Source of the DNA: Ceratotherium simum simum
Lineage: Eukaryota; Chordata; Mammalia; Perissodactyla; Rhinocerotidae
Assembly (NCBI RefSeq): GCF_000283155.1
Contig: NW_004454239.1
Location: 5,729,636 to 5,793,635, forward strand
Length of the DNA: 64,000 nucleotides
Direction: 5' to 3'
Position 1 is the stretch's first letter; the number at the start of each line of letters is the position of its first letter. Below, in pieces: positions 34,273 through 46,351 of this stretch. Position numbers and translations under genes: made by a program. The notes under the pieces were generated by a model. The model saw only the letters and a list, made by a program, of their open reading frames with translations, did not search any database and was not told where the DNA came from.

Positions 34273-35039
34273 AAACAAGGATTCTATATTCAATATTGTA
34301 TTGGAGGCCCTAGCCAATGCCATACAACAAGAAAAAGTTAAAAAGGCATGTGAATATTGGAAAGGGAAAGATGATAGTGTCATTTTGTTTTTTGTAGCCA
34401 AGCTCTCCAGAAAGTGCCAGACGATCCGTTGAGAAACTGTTAGAGCTGCTAGGAAACTACTACCAAGTGGCCTAATACAAAATAAACACAGAAAAACCAA
34501 TAGCTTTAATACATTAGTATTATCTCACTAGAAAACGTAATAGAAAAAATTACTCAATTCACATAGCAATAAAAACTATAAAAATATCTAGGAATAAACA
34601 TCAGATTATTGAGGGGCATAAAAGATCTGAATAAATACTGGTACATACCTTAGTTTTGAATGAAAATGCTTAATATTATAAAGGTATATATTCCCCCCAA
34701 ATTAATCTATAAATTCAATGTCCTACAACATTTTTGTGGAACTTGCCAAGCTGATTACAAAATTCATATGGAAGAGTACATGCTTGAGAAGAGCCAAGAC
34801 AATACAGAAGAAACCAAGAGGTGTGCCTGCCTTACTAAATATCAAGACGCATTCTAAAGCTGTATTAATTAAAATAGAATGGTATTGATTTAGCTAAAGA
34901 TTTAACTAGAACAATGGAATGAGAGTCCAGAAACAGATCTCTGTACATATGGGTATCAGTTTGTAATAAAATTGGCATTTTTGTATTAGTAGGGGGAAAG
35001 AATAAACTATTTGGTAAATTATGTGAAAAAATTAGATAC
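34273..35039 (+). repeat. Second old LINE-1, RT and downstream part, sense
   Basis: Continues the L1 of 32690-34047: 'ggaggccctagccaatgcca' (34304), 'caattcacatagcaataaaa' (34556), 'aatctataaattcaatgtcc' (34700) and 'attaaaatagaatggtattg' (34868). The frame at 34660-34857 is a decayed ORF2 thumb fragment. Cut at 35040 by a younger L1. Confidence 0.65.
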
Positions 35040-36118
35040 TTTTTTTTTTTTTTACAGCTCAGTCTTTTTTTTTTATTGCAGCAACATTGGTTTATAAGGT
35101 CATATAAATTTCAGGTGTACATCATTATACTTCTATTTCTACATAGATTATGTCATGTTCACCACCCAAAGACTAATTACAATCCATCACCACATACATG
35201 TGCCTAATCACCCCTTTTGCTCTTCTCCCTCCCCCCTTCCCCTCTGGTAACCATCAATCCAATCTCTGTCTCTATGTGTTTGTTGTTGTTTTTATCTTCT
35301 GCTTATGAGTGAGATCATATGGTATTTGACTTTCTCCCTCTGAATTATTTCGCTTAGCATAATACCCTCAATGTCCGTCCACGTTGTCACAAATGGCTGG
35401 ATTTCATTGTTTCTTATGGATGAGTAGTATTCCATTGTGTATATATACCACAGCTTCTTTATCCATTTGTCCCTTGATGGTCACTTAGGTTGCTTCCAAG
35501 TCTTGGCTATTGTGAATAATGCTGCAGTGAACACAGGTGTGCACTTATCTTTATGCATGCATGTTTTCATGTTCTTTAGATAAATACCCATCAGTGGAAT
35601 AGCTGGTAGTAAGCTTCCCAACTCATTCTACGAAGCCAAAATTACCCTGATAGCAAAACCAGACAAGGACAACACAAAAAAAGAAAATTACAGGCCAATA
35701 TCACTGATGAACATCGAAGCAAAAATCCTCAACAAAATACTAGCAAATCAAATGCAACAATACATTAAAAAGGTCATACACCATGATCAAGTGGGATTTA
35801 TTCCAGGGATGCAGAGATGGTTCAACATCTGAAAATCAATCAATGTGATACATCACATTAACAAAACGAAGAATAAAAATTACATGATCATCTCAATAGA
35901 TGCAGAGAAAGCATTTGACAAGATACAGCATCCATTTAGGATAAAAACTCTGAATAAAACAGGTACAGAAGGAAAGTACCTCAACATAATACAGGCCATA
36001 TATGACAAACTCACAGCTGATGTCATTCTCAATGGTGAAAAACTTAAAGCTATCTCTCTAAGAACAGGAACCAGACAAGGATGCCCACTCTCACCACTCC
36101 TATTTAAGATAGTACTGC
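35040..36118 (-). mobile_element. Young 5'-inverted LINE-1 insertion
   Basis: Starts with poly(T) (35040-35053), then antisense 3'UTR and ORF2 end in the form I associate with recent equid L1 ('aatttcaggtgtacatcatt', 'gtgagatcatatggtatttg', 'gtagtattccattgtgtata') to 'cagtggaatagctgg' at about 35606. After a short joint it flips to + orientation ORF2 RT ('cttcccaactcattctacga' to 'agatagtactg', about 35611-36118). Unlike the other inverted copy, over 1 kb of ORF2 between the two breakpoints is missing. No clear target-site duplication was found. Confidence 0.85.
35845..36118 (+). pseudogene. LINE-1 ORF2 reverse-transcriptase fragment
   Basis: An uninterrupted frame covers the RT palm start, with [10 protein letters not shown] and [10 protein letters not shown] motifs, but it stops short of the FADD catalytic box. 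The frame continues past 36118 into LTR-derived sequence to 36207, creating a chance fusion. No promoter or complete domain, so it is not a functional gene. Confidence 0.85.
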
Positions 36119-36120
36119 TT

Positions 36121-36340
36121 GAAGCTCACCAATCAAAGCCTGTCCCATCTGTTCTCCCTAACCTCTTAAATTTTGCCCCAAAACCTGAATCAGGGAGACA
36201 GATCTGAGGGCCCATGCCCCCTGTCTCCTTGAAGATTCATCTCACAGAATAAAGCTGATTTCTCCCCCAAGGGCTGATGCCATAATTAATTGGCTTGTTA
36301 ATGTGCATTAGGCAGAGAACCTCAATTTTGTGCGGTAACA
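36121..36340 (+). repeat. ERV1-like LTR fragment (3' part)
   Basis: 'accaatcaaagcctgtccca', 'gggcccatgccccctgtctc', the polyadenylation signal 'aataaa' at 36248-36253, 'ttggcttgttaatgtgcat' and the end 'gtgcggtaaca' follow the R-U5 layout of class I endogenous retroviral LTRs. The 5' part of the LTR is missing and there is no retroviral coding sequence beside it. Confidence 0.6.
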
Positions 36341-36690
36341 GTATCAACTGTGGGGATGATATGAAGAACCAAGTACTCTCATACTTTGCTTGAGTATAAA
36401 TTGGTCCAGATATTTTGAAGGGCAATTTGGCACATCTGTTGAAATAAAAAATGCAGAGACCACATGACCCGGAAAAGCCAGGAGAAATTCACAAAAATGT
36501 GCAGGGAATTGTGTTCAAGATTTTTTTTAGCCTTGTTGATGGTGAAAGGCTGGAAACAAGCAAAATATACATTTGATAGAAGAGTTATACAAACTGTGGT
36601 AAGCTATACTACATAGCAGTTTGTAGCAAAATATGTATTGTAGGATATGAAACCCTCAATCTCTCTTGTTAAAAGAAGATAATGCTGTGT
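36341..36690 (+). repeat. Old LINE-1 3' end, sense
   Basis: 'ctctcatactttgcttgagt', 'ataaattggtccagatattt' and 'gaagggcaatttggcac' match the 3' part of L1MC/L1ME-type elements in sense order, followed by a decayed 3'UTR. Confidence 0.6.
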
Positions 36691-36737
36691 ATTTTTCACT
36701 GGTGTGCACATAAGTGTATTTCGAGATAGCAGGACAT

Positions 36738-36990
36738 TGATTCATGTTCTGGCAGACTCTGAAGCTGGACTCTGTGGGTTCAAATCCCTATTTTGCCACC
36801 TGGGTGTCCTTGGGCAGGTTTCTCAGCAGCGCCTGGCACCCCCCACCTCCGCCTCAGTCTCAGATTCTTCTTTTGTAAAATTTTAAAATGGAGACAGCAG
36901 TTGTACCTACTTTGTAGGCTATTGGGAAGATTATACAAAATAACACACTGCCTGGCATGTGGTAAGCTCTCTTAAGTGTCACTTATTTTT
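36738..36990 (+). repeat. MIR SINE relic
   Basis: 'gactctgtgggttcaaatcc', 'gtgtccttgggcaggtttct', 'cctcagtctcagattcttct', 'aaatggagacagcagttgta' and 'cctggcatgtggtaagctct' give a nearly complete MIR. Confidence 0.85.
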
Positions 36991-37204
36991 ATTATGGAAA
37001 AAACTCCAGGTTTCCATGCATCAAACTGAGAGCAACAGTTACTTCTGATGAGAGAATGCAGTGGGAGACTGAATGAGCCTTTGGTCAAGGAGAATTTTTG
37101 ATTTGTCTGCATCGTTTGATTTTTATCATATTAAATTTTGATTTTTACAATATTAAATACAATGTTATTATTACAAACACAATACAACTGTATTCTAATA
37201 TTTC

Positions 37205-38510
37205 TTGTGGAATTAAAATAATTAAAACTTAGTGAAAAATCAGTGGGGAAAGGAAAAATGGTGTTGGGACAACCACTTAATCATTTGGGGAAAAAAAGGT
37301 AGAGCCTTACCATAAACCTAGATAGTCCCAGATGTAGTAAAGATTCAATTGCAAAAACTGAGCCACAAAAGAATTGGAACAAAGGTAAATGTTGATGTAA
37401 TAGTGAAGACAGACTTCTTAACATGACATTGAAGGCAGAGAATACAAGGAAAAAACTGATATATTAGATGGCAAAGAATTATAAATTGCTTTTCAAATAA
37501 CATCACAGATGAAATTAAAGGGTAAATAAGTTGTGAAAATTATTTAAAAATATATATCAAGTGGATAATACCATTCTTTATTAATAGCTTTTACAGATTA
37601 ATCATAGAAAAATGATTAAAGAGAATAGACAGGCAATTACTAAAATTAGAAATATAAATGGACAATAAATACATACAAAAATTGCTTAACTGTAGTAGTA
37701 ATCAAAGACTTGTAGATTTGGGGCCGGCCCGTGGCTTAGCGGTTAAGCGTGCACGCTCCGCTACTGGCGGCCCGGGTTCGGATCCCGGGCGCGCACAGAG
37801 GCACCGCTTCTCCGGCCATGCTGAGGCCGTGTCCCAAGTACAGCAACTACAAGGATGTGCAACGATGACGTACACCTATCTACTGGGGCGTTGTGGGATG
37901 GGGAACATAAAGGAGGAGGATTGGCAATAGATGTTAGCTCAGAGCCGGTCTTCCTCAGCAAAAAGAGGAGGATTAGCATGGATGTTAGCTCAGGGCTGAT
38001 CTTCCTCACACACACACACAAAAAAGACATGTAGATTTGAACAGTCCTTACTTACTGATTGGCAAAAATTTAGAAATATATTATTAGTGTTGGAGGAAGT
38101 TTGATGAAGATGATTTTACTCCATATAAAGTGAGATACATTTTGTGCAAGATAGTTTTGCAATCAGTATTAAATGTCTTAAAAATGGGTATATCCTTTGA
38201 CCCAGTAATTCATTTTCTAAAAATTAGTCAAGTGGACTAATCATGGATGTGCATACAGATACACGTACAATGATGTTCATTGTGGTGTTATTTAAATTAG
38301 CAAACAATGAAAACTATTTAAGTATCCAATAATAAATTGTCAAATAAATCATGGTGCCTACAAGGTATGGAATATTATTCAGCCATTAAAAATAATGTTG
38401 TTGAAGACTATTTACTGGTATGGGAATATGTTATGAGAATGTGGGAGAACTGCAAAACATCAATAAATATAACTTCAATTTTTTAAAAAGGAAGAAACCC
38501 CTCTAAATGT
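37205..38510 (+). repeat. Old LINE-1 3' half, sense, split by a SINE
   Basis: 'aaaaatggtgttgggacaac' (37254) begins near the ORF2 C-terminal third. After the ERE at 37721-38023 it resumes with 'gggtatatcctttgacccag' (38186), 'catggtgcctacaaggtatg' (38349) and 'gaatattattcagccattaa' (38370), the typical L1M 3' end. Confidence 0.75.
37721..38023 (+). repeat. ERE-type SINE (long form) with target-site duplication
   Basis: The head 'gggccggcccgtggcttagc', box-B-like 'ggttcggatccc', the ERE1 body and then two tail monomers ('gaggaggattggcaatagat', 'gaggaggattagcatggatg') ending in a short CA run. Flanked by 'aagacttgtagatttg' (37705-37720) and 'aagacatgtagatttg' (38024-38039), a 16-bp target-site duplication with one mismatch. 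Confidence 0.95.
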
Positions 38511-38530
38511 AATAAATACAAAGCTAGTCC

Positions 38531-38566
38531 TCTATCTCTATCTTTATCTCTATTTATCTCTATAGA
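38531..38566 (+). repeat. Imperfect (TATCTC)n microsatellite
   Basis: Repeated 'tctctatctctatcttta'-type units over about 36 bases. Confidence 0.8.
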
Positions 38567-40079
38567 GTAAACAAAACTAGATAGAAATGCACTACAGTGT
38601 TAAAATTTATTATCTCTGGGCGGTGATGACATTTATCACTCTCTCTGTGCTTTATATTTATTAACTTTATTTAATTAAATATCACACCAGCTCATGAACA
38701 CATTCACGTAAAAAGGAACATAGTACAGATAAAGCTGAAACCCCTCAGACGGCCCCTTGCTCCTCCTCTCCGCCCTCTCCCCGGGCAGTCACTGTTTCCG
38801 TGTGGCCTGTGTCCCTCCAGAACTTTTTCTACATATTTACATACATATTTTCCCTCAGTGGTTTGGCAGTTAAAACATCTTTTTAAAATGTGTTTGTATT
38901 TACTCTGAAAATATTAATTACACATCTTTTGATGTCTAGAATTAATTGAGATTTATCTACTCTTTGCTTCCCTATCCCTTCTCCCATTGTCCTCTGCCAC
39001 CTCCAGTATTAACAACTGAGATTTTATTCTTAGTCTGTTGTTTAATTTTCTTTCAGTCAATTATCTAGACTCAACTATAAATTTTACTGATTTCTTTGGT
39101 GCCATTATTGTCTCCCAATAGTCTTGGATTCTTATTTTATATTTTGCTGCAATGCATCTTCTTGTAATTCTTCCAGAAAGAATTGTGGGTGGTAAACTTT
39201 GAGTCCTTGAACGATTTAAAAAATTTTTATTTTGCCCTAATGCTTGACTGATATTTTGGCTAGACACAGAAATGTAAATCAATATAATTTTCTCTCAGAA
39301 ACTTGACAATAATGCTCTTCAGTATTCTGAGTTGCTGAAAATGAGTCAGGTGCCAGTGTGATCCTTGTTCTTTTGCTGGTAACATTTTTTTTTTTCTGGA
39401 AGTTTTTAAAGTTCTGTCTTTTACTTGGTCTTGGAATTTCACAGATGCAATTTTAATTACAATTTTTTCTTTTTATTTTCCTTAGTATCTATGGGTCCTT
39501 TCAATCTAAAGACTTGATTCTTTTTTCAAGTCTTGGAAATTTTCATATATCATTTCTCTGACTTTTTTCTTCCGTTCAATTCCCTCTGCCTCCTCCCTGG
39601 AATTAAACAGATTCTAGTACTTCTGGATCTACCTTCCGTGTTCCCTCCCTCCCTCCCTCCCTCCCTCCCTCTCTCCCTCTCTCCCCCACCACCTCCTTCC
39701 TTCCTTCCTTGTCATCATTTTGTCCTGTGTTTTATTCCTGGGGAATCAGTATTCCAGTGCATTAATTTGCTCTTCAAGTGTGTCTATTCTCTATTTAATC
39801 TATTGCTGAGTTTTTTCTCTTAAATTTTTTCATATTTTTCTCTGCAAGATCTCAAATTGATTGCTTGAAATAGCCAATTTCATAGTTACTCTGAAGATAT
39901 TATTGTATTTTGTTATTACTTCATTTAAAGCTGACCTCTACTTGCTCTATTGATTCAATTTATACTCATTATTTTTCTACTTGTTGAATTTGGTGTCCCT
40001 CCTTAACTGGGATAGATTCCTCAAATGTTTGGTTGTTTTGGGCAGCCTCATTATCTTCATAATTAGGATCCTCAGGTAA
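38567..40079. other. AT-rich sequence, probably old unresolved repeats
   Basis: The style (T-rich, pieces such as 'cttttgatgtctagaattaa' and 'tcttctgagttgctgaaaat'-like text) resembles antisense remains of very old LINEs, and about 38700-38860 resembles an old L1-associated tail. I could not match it to a family with confidence. No frame looks coding. Confidence 0.35.
39641..39710 (+). repeat. (CCCT)n / (CCTT)n microsatellite
   Basis: A pyrimidine-only tract of about 70 bp made of TCCC units followed by TTCC units. Confidence 0.95.
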
Positions 40080-40625
40080 TTTTTTCATACTTTTTAGAGG
40101 AACAGTTTAATGAATTTTGACAAATGTAGACAGCTGTGTGAACACCACCACAATCAATGAGTACATTATTTCTATTACGCCAAAACTTCCCTTGTGCTCG
40201 CTTGTAGTTTTTCTGCTCCCCCAACCCTGGCCACCACCGATTTATTCTCTGTCCCTGTAGTTTTCTTTTCCAGAATGTGATATAAATGGAATCATACAAT
40301 ATGTATCCTTTTGAGTCTGGCTCCATTCACTTAACATAAGCTTCATCCATTTTCCTGCATGTGTCAATAGTTTCTTCTTTTGTATTGCAAAGTAGAATTC
40401 CATTATCTGGATGTGCCACATTGTGTTGATCTATTCACCAGTTGATTGACATTTGGGTTGTTTATAAATGTTGGTGATTATGAATAATTGCATACAGGCT
40501 TTTGTGTGGACGTATGTCTTCTCTTCTGTTGGGTAAACACCTAGAAGTAGGACTTCTAGGTCATTTGGTAACTATATGCTTAACTCTGTAAGAAACTGTC
40601 AAAACATTTTCCAAGTGGCTATGAC
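40080..40625 (-). repeat. LINE-1 3' end fragment, antisense
   Basis: 'aacagtttaatgaattttga', 'gtgtgaacaccaccacaatc', 'ataaatggaatcatacaata' and 'ctattcaccagttgattgac' are antisense L1M 3'UTR and ORF2-end landmarks. It is truncated where the next L1 begins. Confidence 0.8.
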
Positions 40626-42125
40626 TTTTTAAAAACCGTTTAATCTGAGATAATTGTAGATTCACATGCAGGTATAAGAAATAGCAGAGAGAGAGCACTT
40701 GTATCCTTTACCCAGTTTTTCCAATAGTAACATCTTGTAAAACTATAGTGTAATGTAACAACCAAGAAAAATAACATTGAAAAAGTCAGGAGATACATGA
40801 TAGTTCTACACTGCAAGGATCCCTCATGCTGTTCTCCCATCCCGGCAGCCCTAGCCCCGCCAAGCGCTTATCTAGTCTCCATTTCTATAATTTTGCTGTT
40901 TAAAGAATTTTGTATAAATAGAACCATGTAGCATGTAACCTTTTGTGATTGACATTTTTTCACTCGGCTTAATTCCCTGGAGATTTATCAAAGCTGTTGC
41001 ATGTAGTTACTGGTTCATTCCTTTTTATTGTTGATTAGTATTCTATGGTACAGATGTACCACAGTTTGCATAACCCTTCATTTGTTGAAGGGTATCTGGG
41101 CAGTTTCCAGTTTTGGCTATTACAAACAAAGCTGCTATAAACATTTGTGTACAGGTTTTTACGTGAACATAAGTTTTCTTTCTGTGGGATAAATACCTAA
41201 GAGTACAATTGTTGAGTTGTATGGTAGTTGCATGTTTAGTTTTTTAAGAAACTAACTGTTTTCCAGAGTGGCTTATCATTTTTATTCCCACCAGCAATGT
41301 ACGAGTGATCCAATTTTTCCCCATCCTCGCCAGCGTTTGTACTGTCACTATTTTTTATTTTGGCCATTCTGATAGGTGGGTAGTCATATCTCATTGTGGT
41401 TTTAATTTACATTTCCTTAAGGGCTAATGATGTTGACTGTATTTTCATGTGCTTGTTTGACATCTGCATATCCTCTTTAGTGAAGTATCTCCATGCTCTT
41501 TGCCCATTTTCTAACTCAATTATTTGTATTTTAACTGTTGAGTTTTGAGAGTTCTTCCTATATACTAGATACTAGTACTTTGTTGGATATGTGGTTTGAA
41601 AATATTTTCTTCCAGTCTATAGCTTACCTTTTCATCCTCTTCACATGGGCTTTTGCAGAACAAAAGTTTTAAATTTTTATGGAGTCTAATATACCAATTT
41701 TTCCTTTTATGATTATGCTTTTGGTGCCAAATCTAAGACTGTTTGCCTAGCCCTAGATCCTCAAAATTTTCTCCTATTTTTTTCTAAAAGTTTTATAGTG
41801 TTACTTTTTGCACTTAAGTCTGTGATCTGCTTGAGTTATTATTATTTTTTAAGTGTGAGGCTTAGATCAGGGCTCATTTTTTGGTCTATGTATATCTACT
41901 TACTCCAGCACCACTGAACTGTGGTGTCAAAAATCAGTTGCATATATTTGTGTGGGTCTATTTTGGGTTCTCTATTATACTCTGGTCTGTGTGTCTGTCC
42001 CTCCACCAGTATCACACTGTCTTAATTGCTGTAAGTAAGCTTTGCTATCAGGCAGAGTAATTCCTTATTTGTTCTTTTATCTTATTTTTCCTTTATTCGT
42101 CTTTTTCAGGATTGTTTTAGCCACT

Positions 42126-42518
42126 CTAAGGTTTGTACCTTTCTATATAAATTTTGGAATAAGCTTGTCTATGTCTACAAAATTCCCTGCTGATAGCTTG
42201 GTAGAAATTGCACTGAACCCATATAAATTTGGAGAGAATTGACATCTTTACTATCTTGAGTCTTGCAATCCATGAACGTGGTATGTCTCTCCATTTATTT
42301 AGGTGTTCTTTGATTTTGTTCATTAGCATTTTGTAATTTTCAGCATGTGGATCATGGACATGTTTTGTTAAGTTTATACCTGAGTGTATCATTTTCCTTG
42401 GAGTGATTGTACATGGCATTGTGTTTTTAATTTTGGTTTCTACATGTTCATTGTTGATATATAGAAATGCAATTGATTTTTGTGTTGCATTTTTACCCTG
42501 GGACCTTGCTAAACTCAC
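42126..42518 (-). pseudogene. LINE-1 ORF2 post-RT fragment
   Basis: A 130-residue - strand frame contains YKMLMNKIKEHLNKW and PRSWIARLKIVKMSIL, which correspond to the conserved L1 segment 'YKTL...[18 protein letters not shown]'. It is an isolated survivor within the decayed L1 and has no functional start or domain. Confidence 0.85.
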
Positions 42519-45500
42519 GTATTTGTTCTAGGAAAGTTTTTGTAAAGCCCTTGGGATTTTCTATGTAGATAATCATATAATTTTCAAGTAGGGATAATTT
42601 TATGTATTCCTCTCCAATCTATATGTCTTTTGTTTCTTTTCATTTCCTTTGTGCAGTGGCTAGAACTCCCAGTACTATATTGAACAAAGGTGGTGAGAGT
42701 GACACATTTGCATTGTTCCTGATCTTAGAGAGAAAGCATTCAATCTTTTGTACATTAGCTGTCACGTTTTTGTAGATGCTCTTTATCAAGCTGAGATAAT
42801 TCCCCTGTATTCCTAACTTGCTGAGAGTTTTTATCCTAAATTGGTATTATATTTTGTCAAATGTTTTTTCTCTGTCAATTGATATGATCATATGATTTTT
42901 CTTCTTTAGCCTGTTGATACAGTGGATGACATTGACAGATTTTTTAATGGTGAGCCAGCTTTGCATATCTGGAACAAATCTCATTTTGTCATGGTATATA
43001 ATTATTTTATCCATTACTAGATTCAATTTGCTAATATTTTGTTAAGTGTTTTTGTGTCTAAGTTCATGACAGAGATTAGTCTACAATTTTCTTTTTCTTC
43101 TCTCTCTCCCTTTTTTTACTATCTTTGTCTGGTTTTGGTATCAGGGTAATATTGACCTCTTAAGCGAGTTTGGAATTGTTCCCTCTTCTTCTTTTTTCTG
43201 GAGTAGATTGTGTAAAATTCATGTTATTGATTTTAATTCTTCTTTAAATGTTTGGTAGAATTCTCCAGTGAAGCTGTCTGTGCCTAGAGATGACTTTCTG
43301 TCTTTTTTTTTGAGGGGGAATGATTTTAAGGTATAAATTCAATTTCTATAATGATTATAGATCTATTGTCTATTAACATTATATATTGGATTTAACTGAG
43401 TTTTGGGTCTTTGTGGTTTTCACAGAACTGGTCCATTTTTTCCTCCATTGTCAACTTCATGAAAGAAAAGTTGTTCATAGCTGTATCATGTTATCCTTTA
43501 ATTGGCTCCAGGATCTGTAGGGCTGTTCTTTCTTTCATTCCTGATACTGGTGATTTGTATCTTCTCTCTTCTTATTTCTGTCTCTCTTTCGAAAGGTTTA
43601 TTACTTTTTTTAAAGGACCAACTTTTTCCTGCTTTGATTGTCTCTATTGTTTTCCTGTTTTAATTTTCATTGATTTCTGCTTTGATATTTATTATTCCCT
43701 TTCTCTGCTTGCTTTGAGTTTATTTTGCTCTTCTTTTTCTAATGTCTTGAGGTAGAAATTTAGATTGTTGACTTGAGACTGTTCCTCTGTTCTAATGCAT
43801 GCATTTTGTGCTATAAAATTTCCTCTCATTGCTGCTTTGGCTCCATCTCATATATTTTGATATGTTGTATTTGTATTGTTATTCAGTTCTATGTTTTTTT
43901 AAATTTAGTTTCCTTTGAAGCTTCCTCTTTGACCTATGGATTACTTAGAAGTATGTTATTTAGTTTCCAAATGTTTAGCAATTTTTCCATTATCTTTCTC
44001 TTTTATTTCCCTCCCTCCCTTCTTTCTTTTTCATTTTTTGATTTCTAGTTTGATCCTGTTATGGTCAGAAAACATACTATACATAATTTAAATTTTATTA
44101 TATTTGTTGAGGTTTGGTTTATGGCACCATGATATGGTTTATCTTGGTGAATTACTGGGGCCTTTGAAAAACATTTATATTCTGCTGTTGTTGTGTTATA
44201 TATATACGTTATGTTATATATACGTCAATGAGATCCTGATGGCTGATTATGGTTCAGATTATTTCTATCTTTCCCAATTTTCTGTCCAATAGTTCTATTA
44301 GTTTCTGACGGCATATTGAAATCCCCAATTATAATTGTGGATTTATCTATTTCTCTTTTCAGGTCTATCAATTTTTGTTTCATGTATTTGAAACTTTGTT
44401 GTTTGGTGTGTACACATTTAGGATTATTAGTCTTCTTGGTGCATTGACTCTTTTATCATTGTGTAATGTTCCTCTTTGTCTCTAGTAATTTTCTTTCCTT
44501 TGAAGTGTACGTTATTGAATATTAATATTGTCACCCCTGCTTTTAAGAAGTTAATGTTTGCATGGTATATAATTTTATGTCATTTTATTTTCAATCTACT
44601 TATGTCATTAAATTGTAAATGAGTTACTTGTGAATAGCATATAGTTGGGTCATGATTTTTTTATCCCCTTTTCTCATCTCTGATTTTTAATTGGTATATT
44701 TAAGCCATTTATATTTAAGGTACTTATTGATATGTTAGGACTTAAGTCTGCCATTTTCTTTTATTTTGTTTTCTATTTGTTTCCTCTGTTTCTCCATTCT
44801 TGCCTCTGTATGGGTTACTTGAACATTTTTAAGATTTCATCTTGATTTATTTCTAGTGTTTTTGAGTATATCATTTTGTATATACTCATTTTGTATCATT
44901 TTTTTTAGTTGTTACTGTGGATATCACACTACCCATATGTGACTTATCATTGTCTACTAATATCAACATTTTACCACTTTGAGTAAAGTGTCAAACCTTA
45001 CTTACATTTGGGTCCTCTCTTAAAAGATATCCCCATTTTTACATATTGCCTTGGGTAGCAGATCACGTGATAGTATTTCTTTCAATCATGACATGTGATT
45101 TAGAAAACTCCTGAGGAGGAGGACAGTCTGTGGCATTTATCCACATTTCTGCTCTTCCTCTTCTTTTTCTTCCTTCTCAATATTTTGTGGTTTCTTTTTT
45201 TCCATTGTTTCCTTTCTATTTGAAGCATTTTATTTAGTTATTCTTTATAGGTAGGTCTGATAACGATACGTTCTTCTGGTTTTCCTTTGAGAATATCTTT
45301 ATTTCCCCTTCATTCCCAAAGGATAGTTTTGCTGGGTGTGGAATTCTCAGTTGACACTTCTTGTCTTTCAGCCCTTGAAAAATGTTGTGCTGCTTCTGTC
45401 TGGCCTCCATGATTTTAGATGAGAAATCTGATGTCATTTAATTTGGTGTTCTCCTTAGGTAATGTATTGTTTTTCTCTTGCTGCTTTTAAGATTTTCCTT

Positions 45501-45944
45501 TGTCTTTAGATTTCAGAAACCTAATTATAATGTGTCTTCACATGAAATATTTTTGGGGGGTTATCCTATTTGAGATTCGCTTACTTTTTGAATCTGTGGG
45601 TTTATATTTTTTGCCAAATCAGGGAAGTTTCCAGCCATATTTCTTTGAGTACTCTTTCAGCCCCACTCTCTTTCTCCACTTCTTAGACTCCAACGATACA
45701 AATGTTGCATTTTTTGTTATTGCCCACAGGTCCTTGAGTCTCTGTTCATTTTTCAATCTACTTTCTGCCTATTGTTCAGATTGAGTAAATTCTCTTGGTC
45801 TGTCCTCAAGCTTGCTAATTTTATTCTCTGTCATCTCCATTCAATATCAAGCCTATCCAGCAAGTTTCTTATTTCTATTATTGACTTTTTCAGTTCTATA
45901 ATTTCTGCTTAATTCTTTTTAATAAATTATATTTCTTTACTGAG

Positions 45945-46351
45945 CTAACTCTGGTGGTCTAGTGGTTATGATTTGATGCTCTCACCACTGCAGCCCAGGT
46001 TTGTTTCTTGGTCAAGGAACCATACCACCTGCCTGTTGGTTGTCATACTGTGGCAGCTGCATGTTGCATCTACATATATGCTGTGATGCATCTATATTTC
46101 AAATACCAGCAGGGTCCCCCATGGTGGACAGGTTTCAGCAGAGCTTCCAGACTAAGACAGACTAGGAAGATTAGGACCTGGCCACCCACTTTTGAAAAAA
46201 CTGGCCATGAAAAACCCTATGAAGAGCAGCAGAGCATTGTCTGATATAGTGCCAGAAGATGAAAGGATGGTGCAAAAAGACTGGGCAGGGCTCCACTCTG
46301 CTGTGTACATGGTCACTAGGAGCTGGAATTGACTCTATAGCACTAGCAATA
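45945..46351 (+). mobile_element. tRNA-Glu-like SINE with long body
   Basis: The head 'ctaactctggtggtctagtgg' region (box-A-like 'tggtctagtgg' at 45955-45965, degraded box B at about 45999-46008) resembles tRNA-Glu. The body ('aataccagcagggtccccca', 'gcagagcttccagactaaga', 'cattgtctgatatagtgcca', 'agctggaattgactctatag') resembles non-autonomous elements mobilised by RTE-type LINEs. Flanks 'atttctttactgag' (45931-45944) and 'atttctttacagag' (46352-46365) are a 14-bp target-site duplication with one mismatch. The family name is uncertain, and it differs clearly from the ERE copies. Confidence 0.7.

Noticed and set aside
45945..46020. A functional tRNA-Glu gene
   Set aside because: The box B and acceptor pairing are degraded, it continues into a long SINE body, and it is bounded by a target-site duplication. 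It is a retroposon head, not a tRNA gene.
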